Source: Prevotella sp. E13-27
GTDB taxonomy: Bacteria; Bacteroidota; Bacteroidia; Bacteroidales; Bacteroidaceae
NCBI RefSeq assembly: GCF_023217965.1
Contig: NZ_JALPSC010000001.1
Location: 1,550,001 to 1,614,000, forward strand
DNA: 64,000 bases
Direction of reading: 5' to 3'
Shown: in pieces, positions 24,857 to 37,200 of the stretch
Position numbering within the stretch: the stretch's first letter is position 1
How the letters are laid out: each line of letters starts with the position of its first letter
Position numbers and translations under genes: made by a program
Notes under the pieces: model-generated
Seen by the model: only the letters and a program-made list of their open reading frames with translations
Told to the model about the DNA's origin: nothing
Database searches by the model: none

Positions 24857-26338
24857 ATGAAGAAAATCTTATCACTACTTGTTATCTTGTTGTGCTCGCT
24901 TGGAGCAACAATTCAGGCACAATCTGTTCCGCCGCTTGGAACAAATATTGAAACATGGTATCTGAAATATACAATGCACTATTTTGACCAAAGTGGCCAG
25001 GAGCAGACAGAAACAGACAGCGAGCCGATGAAGGTGTGCATCGATGGTACCGATGTCTATTTCAATCTGGCAAACCCATTGAATGGTAATGCTTGGGTGA
25101 AAGGAACACTTGACGGCTCTGTTGTGACATTTCCTAAGGGACAGAAGATGGGAACATACGCAGGCTCAGCATTCTATCTCTGTGGTCTTGACGAGACCTC
25201 GGTCTGCGACGTAAAGTTCTACTATGACAGCGCAAAGGGCGTGTTTACCCTTGGTGATATGTATCTGCTCGTTAATGGTAGTGAAACGATGAGTGAACCA
25301 TGGTGCTACTTCTCTCTATATACCGTTTCTAAGGAAGAAGAGAAGAAACCTGAACTCGTCACTCCACCGAACGGCTTGCTTACAAGTGAGTTTGTGTTTA
25401 CCGGTTCAAACGTGACCCGCGACGATGATGGCTTCCACACGGAACAGTTCCAGAGAAATGTACGTATAGGCACTCTTGGCGTCGATGTATATATCCAGGG
25501 CCTCTGCGACTATTTGCCTTTGGCGTGGATTAAGGGCAAGCGCGACAATGATGGTGATGTTACTTTTGCCTCTGGTCAGTATCTTGGCAAAAACTTCTAC
25601 GACCTTTATTTCGCTGCAGCACGCTATCCGACGAGCAGTCCTGAATGGCGCAGCGACATAACCCTTTACTATGACAGCTCTACGAAGTCATATACAACTT
25701 CCGACCTCATCCTCATCAATACAAAGGCGGGCGAGCTGTCGCCTGTTGAGATGTATGCTAACGCAAAGTTTACGAGAATAAGTAATGTAGCGGCTACCCC
25801 AAAGGCTCCTTCCGTGACACGTTTCATTCCTTATGGCGATTATCAGGATGGTAGCTACGGCCTTGTTATGCTTGATGTTCCTGCAGTCTCTACGACCAAT
25901 GAGGCTATTCTAACAAGCAAGTTGTCTTATAAGCTGTTCTTCGACAGTGAGACTCCATATGTGTTCATGCCTGCACGCTACACTAATCTTACTCAGGAGA
26001 TGAGCCTGATACCTTATAACTTCGGCGATGGTAAGGACATCTACATGGCTGGCAGTGCAGTGTTCTTCTATGATGACGTAAATGATGCAAAGCGTATAGG
26101 CGTGCAGAGCGTATATACTGGTGGTGACGAGACTCGCGAGTCTGACATTACCTGGTTCGACGTGGAGGCTTATCTCAATGGCATCAAACCTACATCAAAG
26201 AACGAAGCATCTGTCATCAGCGAACAGTTCACAGACCTTCAGGGACGTAAGCTTGGTGGTAATGCTAAAGGCTTGGTTCTTAAGACTGTACGTATGAGCG
26301 ACGGTACTCAGAAGACTATTAAGGTGTTGAGAAGGTAA
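24857..26338 (+). CDS. Secreted protein of unknown function, paralogue of 5620-7128
   Basis: 493 residues. Signal peptide (LLVILLCSLGATIQAQS). Two related modules recur: CIDGTDVYFNLANPLNGNAW with WVKGTLDGSVVTFPKGQKMG, and TLGVDVYIQGLCDYLPLAW with IKGKRDNDG and SGQYLG. A C-terminal segment has SYKLFFDSETPYVFMPARY, and the tail FTDLQGRKLGGNAKGLVLKT resembles the sorting-like tails elsewhere in the window but is longer. The order and phrases match the protein at 5620-7128, so the two are distant paralogues. It is followed by a strong two-way terminator. Probably surface-exposed or secreted; no enzyme motif seen. Confidence 0.7.
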   Translation: MKKILSLLVILLCSLGATIQAQSVPPLGTNIETWYLKYTMHYFDQSGQEQTETDSEPMKVCIDGTDVYFNLANPLNGNAWVKGTLDGSVVTFPKGQKMGTYAGSAFYLCGLDETSVCDVKFYYDSAKGVFTLGDMYLLVNGSETMSEPWCYFSLYTVSKEEEKKPELVTPPNGLLTSEFVFTGSNVTRDDDGFHTEQFQRNVRIGTLGVDVYIQGLCDYLPLAWIKGKRDNDGDVTFASGQYLGKNFYDLYFAAARYPTSSPEWRSDITLYYDSSTKSYTTSDLILINTKAGELSPVEMYANAKFTRISNVAATPKAPSVTRFIPYGDYQDGSYGLVMLDVPAVSTTNEAILTSKLSYKLFFDSETPYVFMPARYTNLTQEMSLIPYNFGDGKDIYMAGSAVFFYDDVNDAKRIGVQSVYTGGDETRESDITWFDVEAYLNGIKPTSKNEASVISEQFTDLQGRKLGGNAKGLVLKTVRMSDGTQKTIKVLRR

Positions 26339-26348
26339 CAATTCCTTT

Positions 26349-26388
26349 ATCATAAAAGTCAAACGGCGCACCGTTTGACTTTTATGAT
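26349..26388. terminator. Bidirectional terminator between convergent genes
   Basis: 18-bp perfect stem (26349-26366 with 26371-26388) and a 4-nt loop, followed by T-rich sequence on the plus strand and preceded by A/T-rich sequence for the minus strand. It serves the secreted-protein gene ending at 26338 and the LPP20-like gene ending at 26395. Confidence 0.88.
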
Positions 26389-26394
26389 TTTTAT

Positions 26395-28257
26395 CTAGAA
26401 ATTTCCACCATAGAATAAACCATAGAACTTACTTCCACGTTCAAACTGTGCGTTTACGTTCGGGTCACGTTCTGGCTGCCATGTTCGTACCTTGATAATT
26501 GGCTGGTCAGGATTGTTCATATCTACCATTAAAAAGAGGTATCCTGTATCACTATAGTTAGAAGAGTAATAGTCTTGATGAATCTGAATTCCGAAAAGTT
26601 CGCCTCCCACGCCCATTTTACTAACCTCATTATCAGCAAAGCGAACGTTTACGAACTGATTGCTTTGGAACGTTTTCTCTAAGTTCTTGAGATAAGTCGT
26701 CTTGTCTTGTTTGTTATATTTAACATGCTTGTTCTCCAGATATTTTGTGTTTTCAGCAGTCTTTCGTGCTGATTTTACATACGATCCTGTAATGATAACG
26801 GCGTTATCGTCAAAGATACTTTCAATATAGTCTAATCGTTTCAGTGCAAACGCTGTCTTGTAATTCTCCAAAAAGGTGGCAATCACCATTCGTACATCGT
26901 CATTCCATTTTCCTACAGCCTTGTTGAATATATCGTTCTTGGCTGCCTGATCAAGTCCGAAGGCCAATGATTCGATTTTCTTGTCGCTGTCGAAAGTCAA
27001 TGTAAGATCTTCTACAAAGGTGCGGTGGTTGTTACGGAAGGTAAACTTCATGGGAATGCTGCGACAAACAATCCTGTCTAAATATGTGTAGAACGATATA
27101 GTGGGGTTGCCTATGAGCGTCGCGTTGCCATAGTGTACGAGCTTGTCGAACATTTGGTAGCCTTCAGGAGTGAAATCTTCCCTTACCGAGGAATAGTTCT
27201 TTTTCTTGATGGCCTCCACGACTTTGTTTACTATCGCTAAGTATTCACTGTATTCGGTAACTTTACTTGTGTTTTCCACCGTGGCCTCTTCCTTGATAAT
27301 TTCCGCCATCTGTTTCCCTGCCTTTTTAATGTCACCCTTACTGCCGACTTTGATTTTGCAGTTTGCTTCCGGCAGTGAAAAACCGTTGAAGATGTTCATT
27401 ACCATTTCAAGTTCGGCATCTTGGCGTGCCTGTTTCCTATATGCATACTCATATTTTACCTGAATCACGGATTGTTGTGAGTTTGGTCGCATCTCTATCT
27501 GTGCCATGCCATCCTTGGCTGCAGTTGGATTACTCCATTGTGCACCGTCGAAATAAGTGAAGTCGAGGCTTGTAACGGGCTTCCCGTCATAGGTTGTCAT
27601 CAACTCCACCTCACCGGTTTCATTGTCATACGATGCTACGTTCATTCTCAGCTTACTGAGTATCTCACGCATCTGTTCTGGTATCCAGTTCAGCAGGAAA
27701 TGCTGCATGCCATCATTCTCAAATTTCACCGAGGCTGGCGATTGTATGCTTTTCAAAAGATTGTATGCCCAGAAATAGTATCGCAAAGCATTGTCAATTC
27801 TTCCCTTCTTTTCCGCACCTATAGCGCCGCGCACATAATCTTTTACACGTTCCTCGCGTTCGGTGAAAATCTGGTCAATCTCTGTCCGCTTGATATAGCG
27901 CATTACATGGTACTCTGGTTCTGTGGCAATACATATCTCATCTGTATTTCGTAGGGTTCCCTGTGTGTAAGTGCTTACGACATCGTTAACAACACTCTCC
28001 AAGTCCACTGTTCCATTGCTGTTTACTTCAGTAGTTTTCACGTCCAGGTTTGAACGCATGCTCATTGATATTTTGCTTAGAAGACTTCTGGTTGCATTCC
28101 CGCTCGCTTCTTCCATGGTAGCGCCAAACCCGTCTCCAGTTACATATGAGTCGTCATTTTTTATTTTTTCTGCCTTTTCTGTGTTAGTTTCCTGGGCATA
28201 CAGGATGATGCCCAGGAACAAGAATGGTATTACAATTAGTCTTTTCATATTAATCAT
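26395..28257 (-). CDS. LPP20-like secreted protein
   Basis: 620 residues; ATG at 28248 (MKRLIVIPFLFLGIILYAQ) is an alternative start. The signal peptide lacks a lipobox Cys. The N-terminal domain (SYVTGDGFGATMEEASGNAT with RSLLSKISMSMRSNLD, then YIKRTEIDQIFTEREERVK) has the LPP20 pattern: alternating Ala/Ser-rich helix, then a strand ending in an IKR-type motif. The rest has a helical middle part (GAIGAEKKGRIDNALRYYF) and an NTF2-like region near the end (ALKRLDYIESIFDDNAVIIT). It is the last gene of a four-gene minus-strand operon with the giant repeat protein 23 nt upstream. Likely periplasmic or surface accessory of that system. Confidence 0.72.
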   Translation of the reverse strand: MINMKRLIVIPFLFLGIILYAQETNTEKAEKIKNDDSYVTGDGFGATMEEASGNATRSLLSKISMSMRSNLDVKTTEVNSNGTVDLESVVNDVVSTYTQGTLRNTDEICIATEPEYHVMRYIKRTEIDQIFTEREERVKDYVRGAIGAEKKGRIDNALRYYFWAYNLLKSIQSPASVKFENDGMQHFLLNWIPEQMREILSKLRMNVASYDNETGEVELMTTYDGKPVTSLDFTYFDGAQWSNPTAAKDGMAQIEMRPNSQQSVIQVKYEYAYRKQARQDAELEMVMNIFNGFSLPEANCKIKVGSKGDIKKAGKQMAEIIKEEATVENTSKVTEYSEYLAIVNKVVEAIKKKNYSSVREDFTPEGYQMFDKLVHYGNATLIGNPTISFYTYLDRIVCRSIPMKFTFRNNHRTFVEDLTLTFDSDKKIESLAFGLDQAAKNDIFNKAVGKWNDDVRMVIATFLENYKTAFALKRLDYIESIFDDNAVIITGSYVKSARKTAENTKYLENKHVKYNKQDKTTYLKNLEKTFQSNQFVNVRFADNEVSKMGVGGELFGIQIHQDYYSSNYSDTGYLFLMVDMNNPDQPIIKVRTWQPERDPNVNAQFERGSKFYGLFYGGNF

Positions 28258-28280
28258 AGTTATAATTGCTTGTTTTAAAC

Positions 28281-31200
28281 TTATTTTGTCAGTGTCTTCT
28301 TTCCATTGATAATATATACTCTCTGATGCTGCTTACGGTTCTTCTGCATTGATTCGTTGACAATGCGTCGTCCCGACAGATCAAAGACGCCCCGATTCTT
28401 GCCTATTTCCTTCAGCATACCCATCTCCAGTTGCTCAATGTCCGATGTCTCCTCCCAAAGATAGTCATTCAGCAGTATCGGTCTGGCTGATGCCCCTGTC
28501 AGTGCGAATGACTCAAACGGGTGTACCTCACGTAAGTCTGGCAGGAACGCGCTTCCGTTTGGATAGAATGTTTCGTCCTCAGCTGTATAGTCTTCAAGAT
28601 TGATTACCAACACGCTGTTCCCCTTAGGCTGACGCTGCATTGCAGGAGCAAACTGTACGCTACCCTTCATGGAGATATGTGTTGTGTCGGCTTCCACATA
28701 AATGTTCTTTGCGGCAAATGTCACTTTACCCGACAGTATGTAGTCGTCTGCATAGTCTGGATTATTCGGCATTGAGATAATATAAGGTGTATATGCCTTG
28801 ATGTCTGAAGTGCGTGTGAATCCAGTCTCTTTCAACTCATACAGCCAGAATGGCTTGTATTGTGTTATGTCCTCACCCTTGGCAAACGGTGCCAATGAAC
28901 CTCGTTTCTCATGTGTAATCGTACCCACGTCGAACGGCAATGCCAGCGTCTCCCATCCACGAGTTGCTCCCTTTTCTGTTTGCTGGCTATAATTGTGTGT
29001 ATAGCTGATCTGTTGCGTATAGAAGCGCTGTGGACAACAGAAATTTCCACCACTCTCTGTGTCATAGAGCGTTACACTTGTAGCCTGACCGCCAGAAATG
29101 AGATTGCCCTTATAGGATGATGGCGCATAGACCCGTGAATTAACGTAAAGCAGGAAGTTAGGATTCTGCTTCACATCCTCAACCATGGACTCTGGCACGG
29201 AAACGTTGGCATTCCACACCACCGCAGCCAACTGGTCGCACCCCTTGAACAGGTTCTTACCTGCCGATGTTATCTTCGTCGGTGACTGGAATGAGATAAT
29301 CGACATTCCTGCAAAGGCCTCATCTGGCAGTACGTTTCCTTCAAACACAGCCTCAGTCAGATCGAGGTGGCGCAGGTTAGGCATACTCTTGATAAACAGC
29401 AGGTCCTTGCTGTCCATCTTGCCTTTGACAGGTAATGACTCTATGTTCTGTGCACCACCGGTACCATTGAGCAGCTCTTCCAGGTGACCAGCCTCTTCCA
29501 TGATAACATCCTCACCGTTATAGACAAACGTTACATCGTAGGCCGTTATCGATGAGTTGCGCCAATAGTCACGCGTAGCCATGGCTTTTACGGTACATGT
29601 CATGTCTATGTCCACCGGATCGCTGTAAATCTCAGCCTCGGATGTAGGACTGCTTCCATCGAGCGTATAGTATATCAGTTGTCCTTCACCGGCTTGCATC
29701 TGCAGATAGCGTCCGTTATAGCTGAAGGTTACATCCTGACAGACGAAATTCGTCGGTGTGAACGAAGCCATCTCTGAGTTGTGATAGTTCTTCCTCATGG
29801 CAATCACCCTCACCTCGCGGTTGTCTGTCAGTTCTATCGGTCCGGTATAGAGCTTAGACAGTTCTGTGGGATCTTCCTCAAAGGCATAATAGAGTGTCGC
29901 ATTAGCAGTGTTACAGTTAGCTGTCACTGTCGTTCCATCGATTGTTAATACAGGTGTTGCTACTTTGAACCAATCCACATCGAATGTTGCTATTCCAGAA
30001 GTGAAGAGCTTTTCGTTCATAGCCAAGGCTTTCACCGTCATGTTCTCATCCACAGTGATTTCTGTGGTGTAGCGCGTACTTTCGGTTGTAGGATCAGTGC
30101 CGTCAGTGGTGTAGTAAATCACCGTTCCTTCGGCTACCGTCTCCGTACTAATGGAGAGCTGGCTGCCGTTACGACGGATGCTTGGTGTACTCACCGTGTT
30201 TGCCTCGCGGTCGAAGAGCATTGTTGAGACTGTCGAATTGTGATAGTCTTCTTTTACTGCCAGTGCCTTCAGAGTACACGTCTGGCTCATTGTCAGCTGA
30301 CCCATGTATCGTGGGCTCTCCTCAGTAGGCGTTGTCCCATCCGTAGTGTAGAATATGCGAGCATTCGGCGTCGCACAGCTGATGTTCGCTATGATGCCGT
30401 CAAACAAAATCTCAGGTGTCTCCACCTTGAACCATCCTACATTATAGTCGGCGGTCTCAGACTGGAATAGCTTCGGATTCTCTGCCATAGCCTTTATCGT
30501 ACAGTTGCCGTTCAGCTTCAATGGCTCAGTATATGTAGCGCTGGCCACGGTCGGTTCCGTTCCGTCGGTGGTGTAGTATATGATTGTTCCCTCTGCCGGT
30601 GTCGCTGATATTGCCAGCGTGCTGTCCGTTCTCTGGAACATGGGCTTTCCTACCGTGTTGTCGTCCCTGCTGAACGCCATTGCAACGATAGCTGAGCTGT
30701 TATACTTTTCTTTCACTGCCACAGCCTTCACTGTGCATGATGCCGTCATGGTCAGTGTTCCGCTGTACTTCGTGCTTTCCTCCGTCGGTGTGCTTCCGTC
30801 GGTGGTGTAGTATATCCTTGCAGCGGGCGTAGTGCACCTGATCGTAGCGAATATTCCGTCGAATGCTATCTCCGGTGCCTCCACCTTGAACCAGTTCACC
30901 TCATAGTCCGCAGTCTCGGAGTCGAACATCTTCGGATTCATTGCCACCGCCTTCACGGTGCAGTTTCCTTCCAGCCTTACCGAGTCCGCATATACCGTGC
31001 TTGCCGAGTTAGGCTGTGTTCCGTCGGTGGTGTAGTATATTACCGTTCCCTCCGCCGGCGTTGCCGTAATCCTCAGCGTGCTGTCCGTCTTGTGGAATAT
31101 CGGCTTCGTGACGGTGTTCTCTTCCTTGTTGAATGCTACCGATGCCACCGCCGAGTTGTTGTATCCGCTCCTTACTCCGACAGCCTTCACCGTGCATGTC

Positions 31201-34200
31201 GCCGTCATCTGTATGTTCCCGTTGTATCGCAGGCTCTCCTCTGTCGGCACTGTTCCGTCGAGAGTGTAGTATATTCGTGCGTTCGGTGTTCCGCAGTTCA
31301 CTGCCGCCATTATTCCGTCGAATGTGATCTCCGGCGTCTCCACGTTGAACCAGTCTACGTCGTACGAAGCCTCCGGCGATGTGAACATCTTCGGGTTCGT
31401 CGCCATTGCCCTTACCGTGCAGTTGCTCTCGAACCTGATTCTCTCCGTATATACCTTGCTTGTCGTGTTCGGTTCCGTTCCGTCGGTGGTGTAGTATATG
31501 ATGGTTCCCTCTGCCGGTGTCGCTGATATTGCCAGTGTGCTGTCCGTTCTCTGGAACATGGGCTTTCCTACCGTGTTGTCGTCCCTGCTGAACGCCATTG
31601 CAACGATAGCTGAGCTGTTATACTTTTCTTTCATCGCCACAGCCTTCACTGTGCATGATGTTGTCATTGTCAGCGTTCCGCTGTACTTCGTGCTTTCCTC
31701 CGTCGGTGTGCTTCCGTCGGTGGTGTAGTATATCCTTGCAGCGGGCGTAGTGCACCTGATCGTAGCGAATATTCCGTCGAATGCTATCTCCGGTGCCTCC
31801 ACCTTGAACCAGTTCACCTCATAGTCCGCAGTCTCCGAGTCGAACATCTTCGGATTCATTGCCACCGCCTTCACCGTGCAGTTTCCTTCCAGCCTTACCG
31901 AGTCCGCATATACCGTGCTTGCCGAGTTAGGCTGTGTTCCGTCGGTGGTGTAGTATATTACCGTTCCCTCCGCCGGTGTTGCCGTAATCCTCAGCGTGCT
32001 GTCCGTCTTGTGGAATATCGGCTTCGTTACGGTGTTCTCTTCCTTGTTGAATGCTACCGATGCCACCGCCGAGTTGTTGTACCCGCTCCTTACTCCGACA
32101 GCCTTCACCGTACATGTCGCCGTCATCTGTATGTTTCCGTTGTATCGCAGGCTCTCCTCTGTCGGCACTGTTCCGTCGAGAGTGTAGTATATTCGTGCGT
32201 TCGGTGTTCCGCAGTTCACTGCCGCCATTATTCCGTCGAATGTGATCTCCGGCGTCTCCACGTTGAACCAGTCTACGTCGTATGAAGCCTCCGGCGATGT
32301 GAACATCTTCGGGTTCGTCGCCATTGCCCTTACCGTGCAGTTGCTCTCGAACCTGATTCTCTCCGTATATACCTTGCTTGTCGTGTTCGGTTCCGTTCCG
32401 TCGGTGGTGTAGTATATGATTGTTCCCTCTGCCGGTGTCGCTGATATTGCCAGCGTGCTGTCCGTTCTCTGGAACAATGGCTTTCCTACCGTGTTGTCGT
32501 CCCTGCTGAACGCCATTGCAACGATAGCTGAGCTGTTATACTTTTCTTTCACTGCCACAGCCTTCACTGTGCATGATGCCGTCATGGTCAGCGTTCCGCT
32601 GTACTTCGTGCTTTCCTCCGTCGGTGTGCTTCCGTCGGTGGTGTAGTATATCCTTGCAGCGGGCGTAGCGCACCTGATCGTAGCGAATATTCCGTCGAAT
32701 GCTATCTCCGGTGCCTCCACCTTGAACCAGTTCACCTCATAGTCCGCAGTCTCGGAGTCGAACATCTTCGGATTCATTGCCACCGCCTTCACGGTGCAGT
32801 TTCCTTCCAGCCTTACCGAGTCCGCATATACCGTGCTTGCCGAGTTAGGCTGTGTTCCGTCGGTGGTGTAGTATATTACCGTTCCCTCCGCCGGTGTTGC
32901 CGTAATCCTCAGCGTGCTGTCCGTCTTGTGGAATATCGGCTTCGTTACGGTGTTCTCTTCCTTGTTGAATGCTACCGATGCCACCGCCGAGTTGTTGTAC
33001 CCGCTCCTTACTCCGACAGCCTTCACCGTACATGTCGCCGTCATCTGTATGTTTCCGTTGTATCGCAGGCTCTCCTCTGTCGGCACTGTTCCGTCGAGAG
33101 TGTAGTATATTCGTGCGTTCGGTGTTCCGCAGTTCACTGCCGCCATTATTCCGTCGAATGTGATCTCCGGCGTCTCCACGTTGAACCAGTCTACGTCGTA
33201 TGAAGCCTCCGGCGATGTGAACATCTTCGGGTTCGTCGCCATTGCCCTTACCGTGCAGTTGCTCTCGAACCTGATTCTCTCCGTATATACCTTGCTTGTC
33301 GTGTTCGGTTCCGTTCCGTCGGTGGTGTAGTATATGATTGTTCCCTCTGCCGGTGTCGCTGATATTGCCAGCGTGCTGTCCGTTCTCTGGAACAATGGCT
33401 TTCCTACCGTGTTGTCGTCCCTGCTGAACGCCATTGCAACGATAGCTGAGCTGTTATACTTTTCTTTCACTGCCACAGCCTTCACTGTGCATGATGCCGT
33501 CATGGTCAGCGTTCCGCTGTACTTCGTGCTTTCCTCCGTCGGTGTGCTTCCGTCGGTGGTGTAGTATATCCTTGCAGCGGGCGTAGCGCACCTGATCGTA
33601 GCGAATATTCCGTCGAATGCTATCTCCGGTGCCTCCACCTTGAACCAGTTCACCTCATAGTCCGCAGTCTCGGAGTCGAACATCTTCGGATTCATTGCCA
33701 CCGCCTTCACGGTGCAGTTTCCTTCCAGCCTTACCGAGTCCGCATATACCGTGCTTGCCGAGTTAGGCTGTGTTCCGTCGGTGGTGTAGTATATTACCGT
33801 TCCCTCCGCCGGTGTTGCCGTAATCCTCAGCGTGCTGTCCGTCTTGTGGAATATCGGCTTCGTTACGGTGTTCTCTTCCTTGTTGAATGCTACCGATGCC
33901 ACCGCCGAGTTGTTGTATCCGCTCCTTACTCCGACAGCCTTCACCGTGCATGTCGCCGTCATCTGTATGTTCCCGTTGTATCGCAGGCTCTCCTCTGTCG
34001 GCACTGTTCCGTCGAGAGTGTAGTATATTCGTGCGTTCGGTGTTCCGCAGTTCACTGCCGCCATTATTCCGTCGAATGTGATCTCCGGCGTCTCCACGTT
34101 GAACCAGTCTACGTCGTACGAAGCCTCCGGCGATGTGAACATCTTCGGGTTCGTCGCCATTGCCCTTACCGTGCAGTTGCTCTCGAACCTGATTCTCTCC

Positions 34201-37200
34201 GTATATACCTTGCTTGTCGTGTTCGGTTCCGTTCCGTCGGTGGTGTAGTATATGATGGTTCCCTCTGCCGGTGTCGCTGATATTGCCAGCGTGCTGTCCG
34301 TTCTCTGGAACATGGGCTTTCCTACCGTGTTGTCGTCCCTGCTGAACGCCATTGATACGATTGCTGAGTTGTTATAGTCGGAACGCATGGCAATTGCCTT
34401 CACTGTGCATGATGCCGTCATGGCAACCGCACCGGTGTATTTCAAGCTCTCCTCTGTTGGTGCGCTACCGTCAAGCGTATAGTAGATGCGGGCTTTCGGC
34501 GTTGCGCAGTTCATCACGGCCATTATTCCGTCGAAGGTGATTTCAGGCATCTCTACCTTGAACCAATTCACGTCAAGCGTGCCAATCTCTGACTGGAAGT
34601 ACTTCGGATTTGTGGCCATCGCCTTTATCACACAATTACCATTCAATCTTATGGTGTCACGGAACACCTCGCTTGTGACGGTCGGCTCCGTTCCGTCGGT
34701 AGTATAATATATAATGGTGCCTTCCAATGGCGTAGCGCTTATTGTTATCGTACTGTCTGTACGCTGGAACTGTGGCTTGCCTACCATGTTCTGATTCTTG
34801 TCGAACGCCATGGTGACTACCGATGAGTTATTGAAATGTTCACGCATGGCTATTGCCTTGATGTTACATGAAGAACTCATCGTGAGCTGTCCTGTATAGA
34901 GAGGGCTCTCATCAGTCGGTGTCGTACCGTCAAGAGTGTAGTGAATCTTGCTGTTTGGCATAGCGCAAGTTATGGTGGCATAGATTCCGTCGAAGGAAAT
35001 CACAGGCTCGTCCACCTTGAACCAGTTCACGTCATAGCTTCCCTGCTCTGACTGGAACAGCCTCGGATTTGAGGCGATGGCCTTGATGGTGCAGTTCTCC
35101 TGTACCTTTATAGGTTTGGTGTATATCTCGCTGCTTGTCGTTGGCTCTGTTCCATCTGTAGTATAATATATTGTGGTGTTCTCTACAGGAGTAGCCGCGA
35201 TGCTGATGCTGTCACCCTGTCGTGTGAACTCAGGCACCGAACAAGCATGGTCGCTGGTACGGTACTCTAATTTCGCTATGGTAGATGTGTTGTAGTTCTC
35301 GTATGTCGCGATGGCCTTGACGGTGCACGTTCCCGTCATTGTGATACGGTCGCGATAGACGGCGTTCTCCTCCGTCGGGTCGCTGCCGTCGAGCGTATAA
35401 TGTATTTCAGCCCCTTCCGTAGCACAAGTCATTGTCACCACTTTGTCCTCTACCGTTATCACCGGCTGTGCAGCCTTGTACCAGTTCACGTTGAACGACG
35501 TCACCTCCGAGTCATAATAGATAGGATTGGTGGCCATTGCTTTCAGCGTGCCATTATGAGGCAGGCAGAACGGTTTTGTATATACTGAATCGCTGACAGT
35601 GGGGTTCAGTCCGTTCAGCGTATAGTAAATGGTAGTGTTCTCGGTACGCGTACTCATCTGGATGGAGTCGGTACCCACCACTCTGGCAATCACAGGTGCC
35701 TCACAGGTGTTGCCGCCCGGATTGTAGGTGCGTGTACGTATCTCTGAATCGTGCCAGTCCTCCTTTACTGCCATTGCTTTCACGATGACCTGTTGGTTGG
35801 GCAAGGCGAAGCGACCCTTGTAGAACGTGCTGTGTGTCGTAGGTTCACTCTCATCAAGAGTGTAGTAGATGGTTGCCCCTTCACTGTCGGAGGTGATGGT
35901 GCAAAGCTTACCCTCGAATGCTATCTGCGGTGTCTCCACCTTGAACCAGTCTATTGCCAGTTCCGCTTCCTCCGAGTCCAGCAAGTCTGCCCGTACAGCA
36001 ATTGCCTTTACCGTACAATTGCCTGTCAGCTTGATAAAGCCCTCGTATCTCAGGCTGCGCTCTGTCGGTTTGTCGCCGTTCAGGGTATAGTAGATGATGG
36101 CGTCCTCTGTCTCAGTAGTGATGAACAGTGAGTCCTCTGTCATGTGGAGGTTCCCTTCCTCGTCCTTGGCATAGCGGCTGAAGGCCGGCTTCTTGCACGT
36201 ATGCTCTACCACACGATAGCGATAACTTGTTACTGGCGCATCGTTCCAGTTCTCTGCCACAGCGAAGGCCTTTATGTTGCAGTTGCTTGCCAAAACGATG
36301 GGACCGTCATACTTCTTGCTCTCACGTGACGGGTTTGAATTGTCAAGCGTGTAGTATATCTCAGCCTCAGCAGGCTCTTCACAGGTGATGGTGGCAATGT
36401 TCTTTGAGATTGTTACCTCTGGCTGTTTTGCGGTGAACCATTTATATTCCCGCCTGATGGTATCCGTATTGAAATAACGGTCCTTGGCAGCAACGGCAGT
36501 CACCACACTATTGTGCTCCAGATGGATTGTATCCTCATAGAGCGTGCTGGCCTTTGTAGGCTTAGTGCCATCAAGTGTATAGTATATCTTCGCATCTGGG
36601 TCTGAATGCTTCAGCACAACGACTTTTTTCTCTTGATTCTCTTCAAAGACAGGCTTGTCGAAAATATAACCATTGTAGAAGTTATACTGTCCCCACTCAG
36701 AGTTAATCCAGCCGTCACGTAGTGCTGTAGTACGCACATGTCCCGGTTCTGTTAGCTGTACAGGCCCTTCGTACAATATCCAGTTGCTGAATCCCTCGTA
36801 GTTGTTACTCTTCTTGTTTTTCTGATAGTATATCTTTGTCTCTGGGAATGTCTCCGGAGCGTTCTCTTCACATGTGATTGTCATCATCATGTCATCAGAA
36901 ATAGTTGCCACTGGTGTGGCCACCTTAAGGTCACGCTTCGTGAAAGTAGTAACGGAAGAACTTCCCATGCCTTCTGCCACAGCGATGGCATAGATGGTGT
37001 CGTTCTTGACAAATGGTATAGGCTCTGTGTAGAGTATGCTTTGCTCTGTCGGTGTAGAACCATCATTGGTATAATAGATCTTCGCACCTTCTGTTTCAGA
37101 AGTCATGGAGAGAGTATAATTGTCTCTGGAAAACTCAAATGTTGGAGCCTTGCATGTTTCACCATCATAGCTTGCAATCGTAGAGAACCCACCCCAATAA

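Noticed and set aside
30580..34280. Plus-strand frames of 60-144 codons repeated every 918 bp.
   Set aside because: They are antisense shadows of the tandem repeats in the giant gene.
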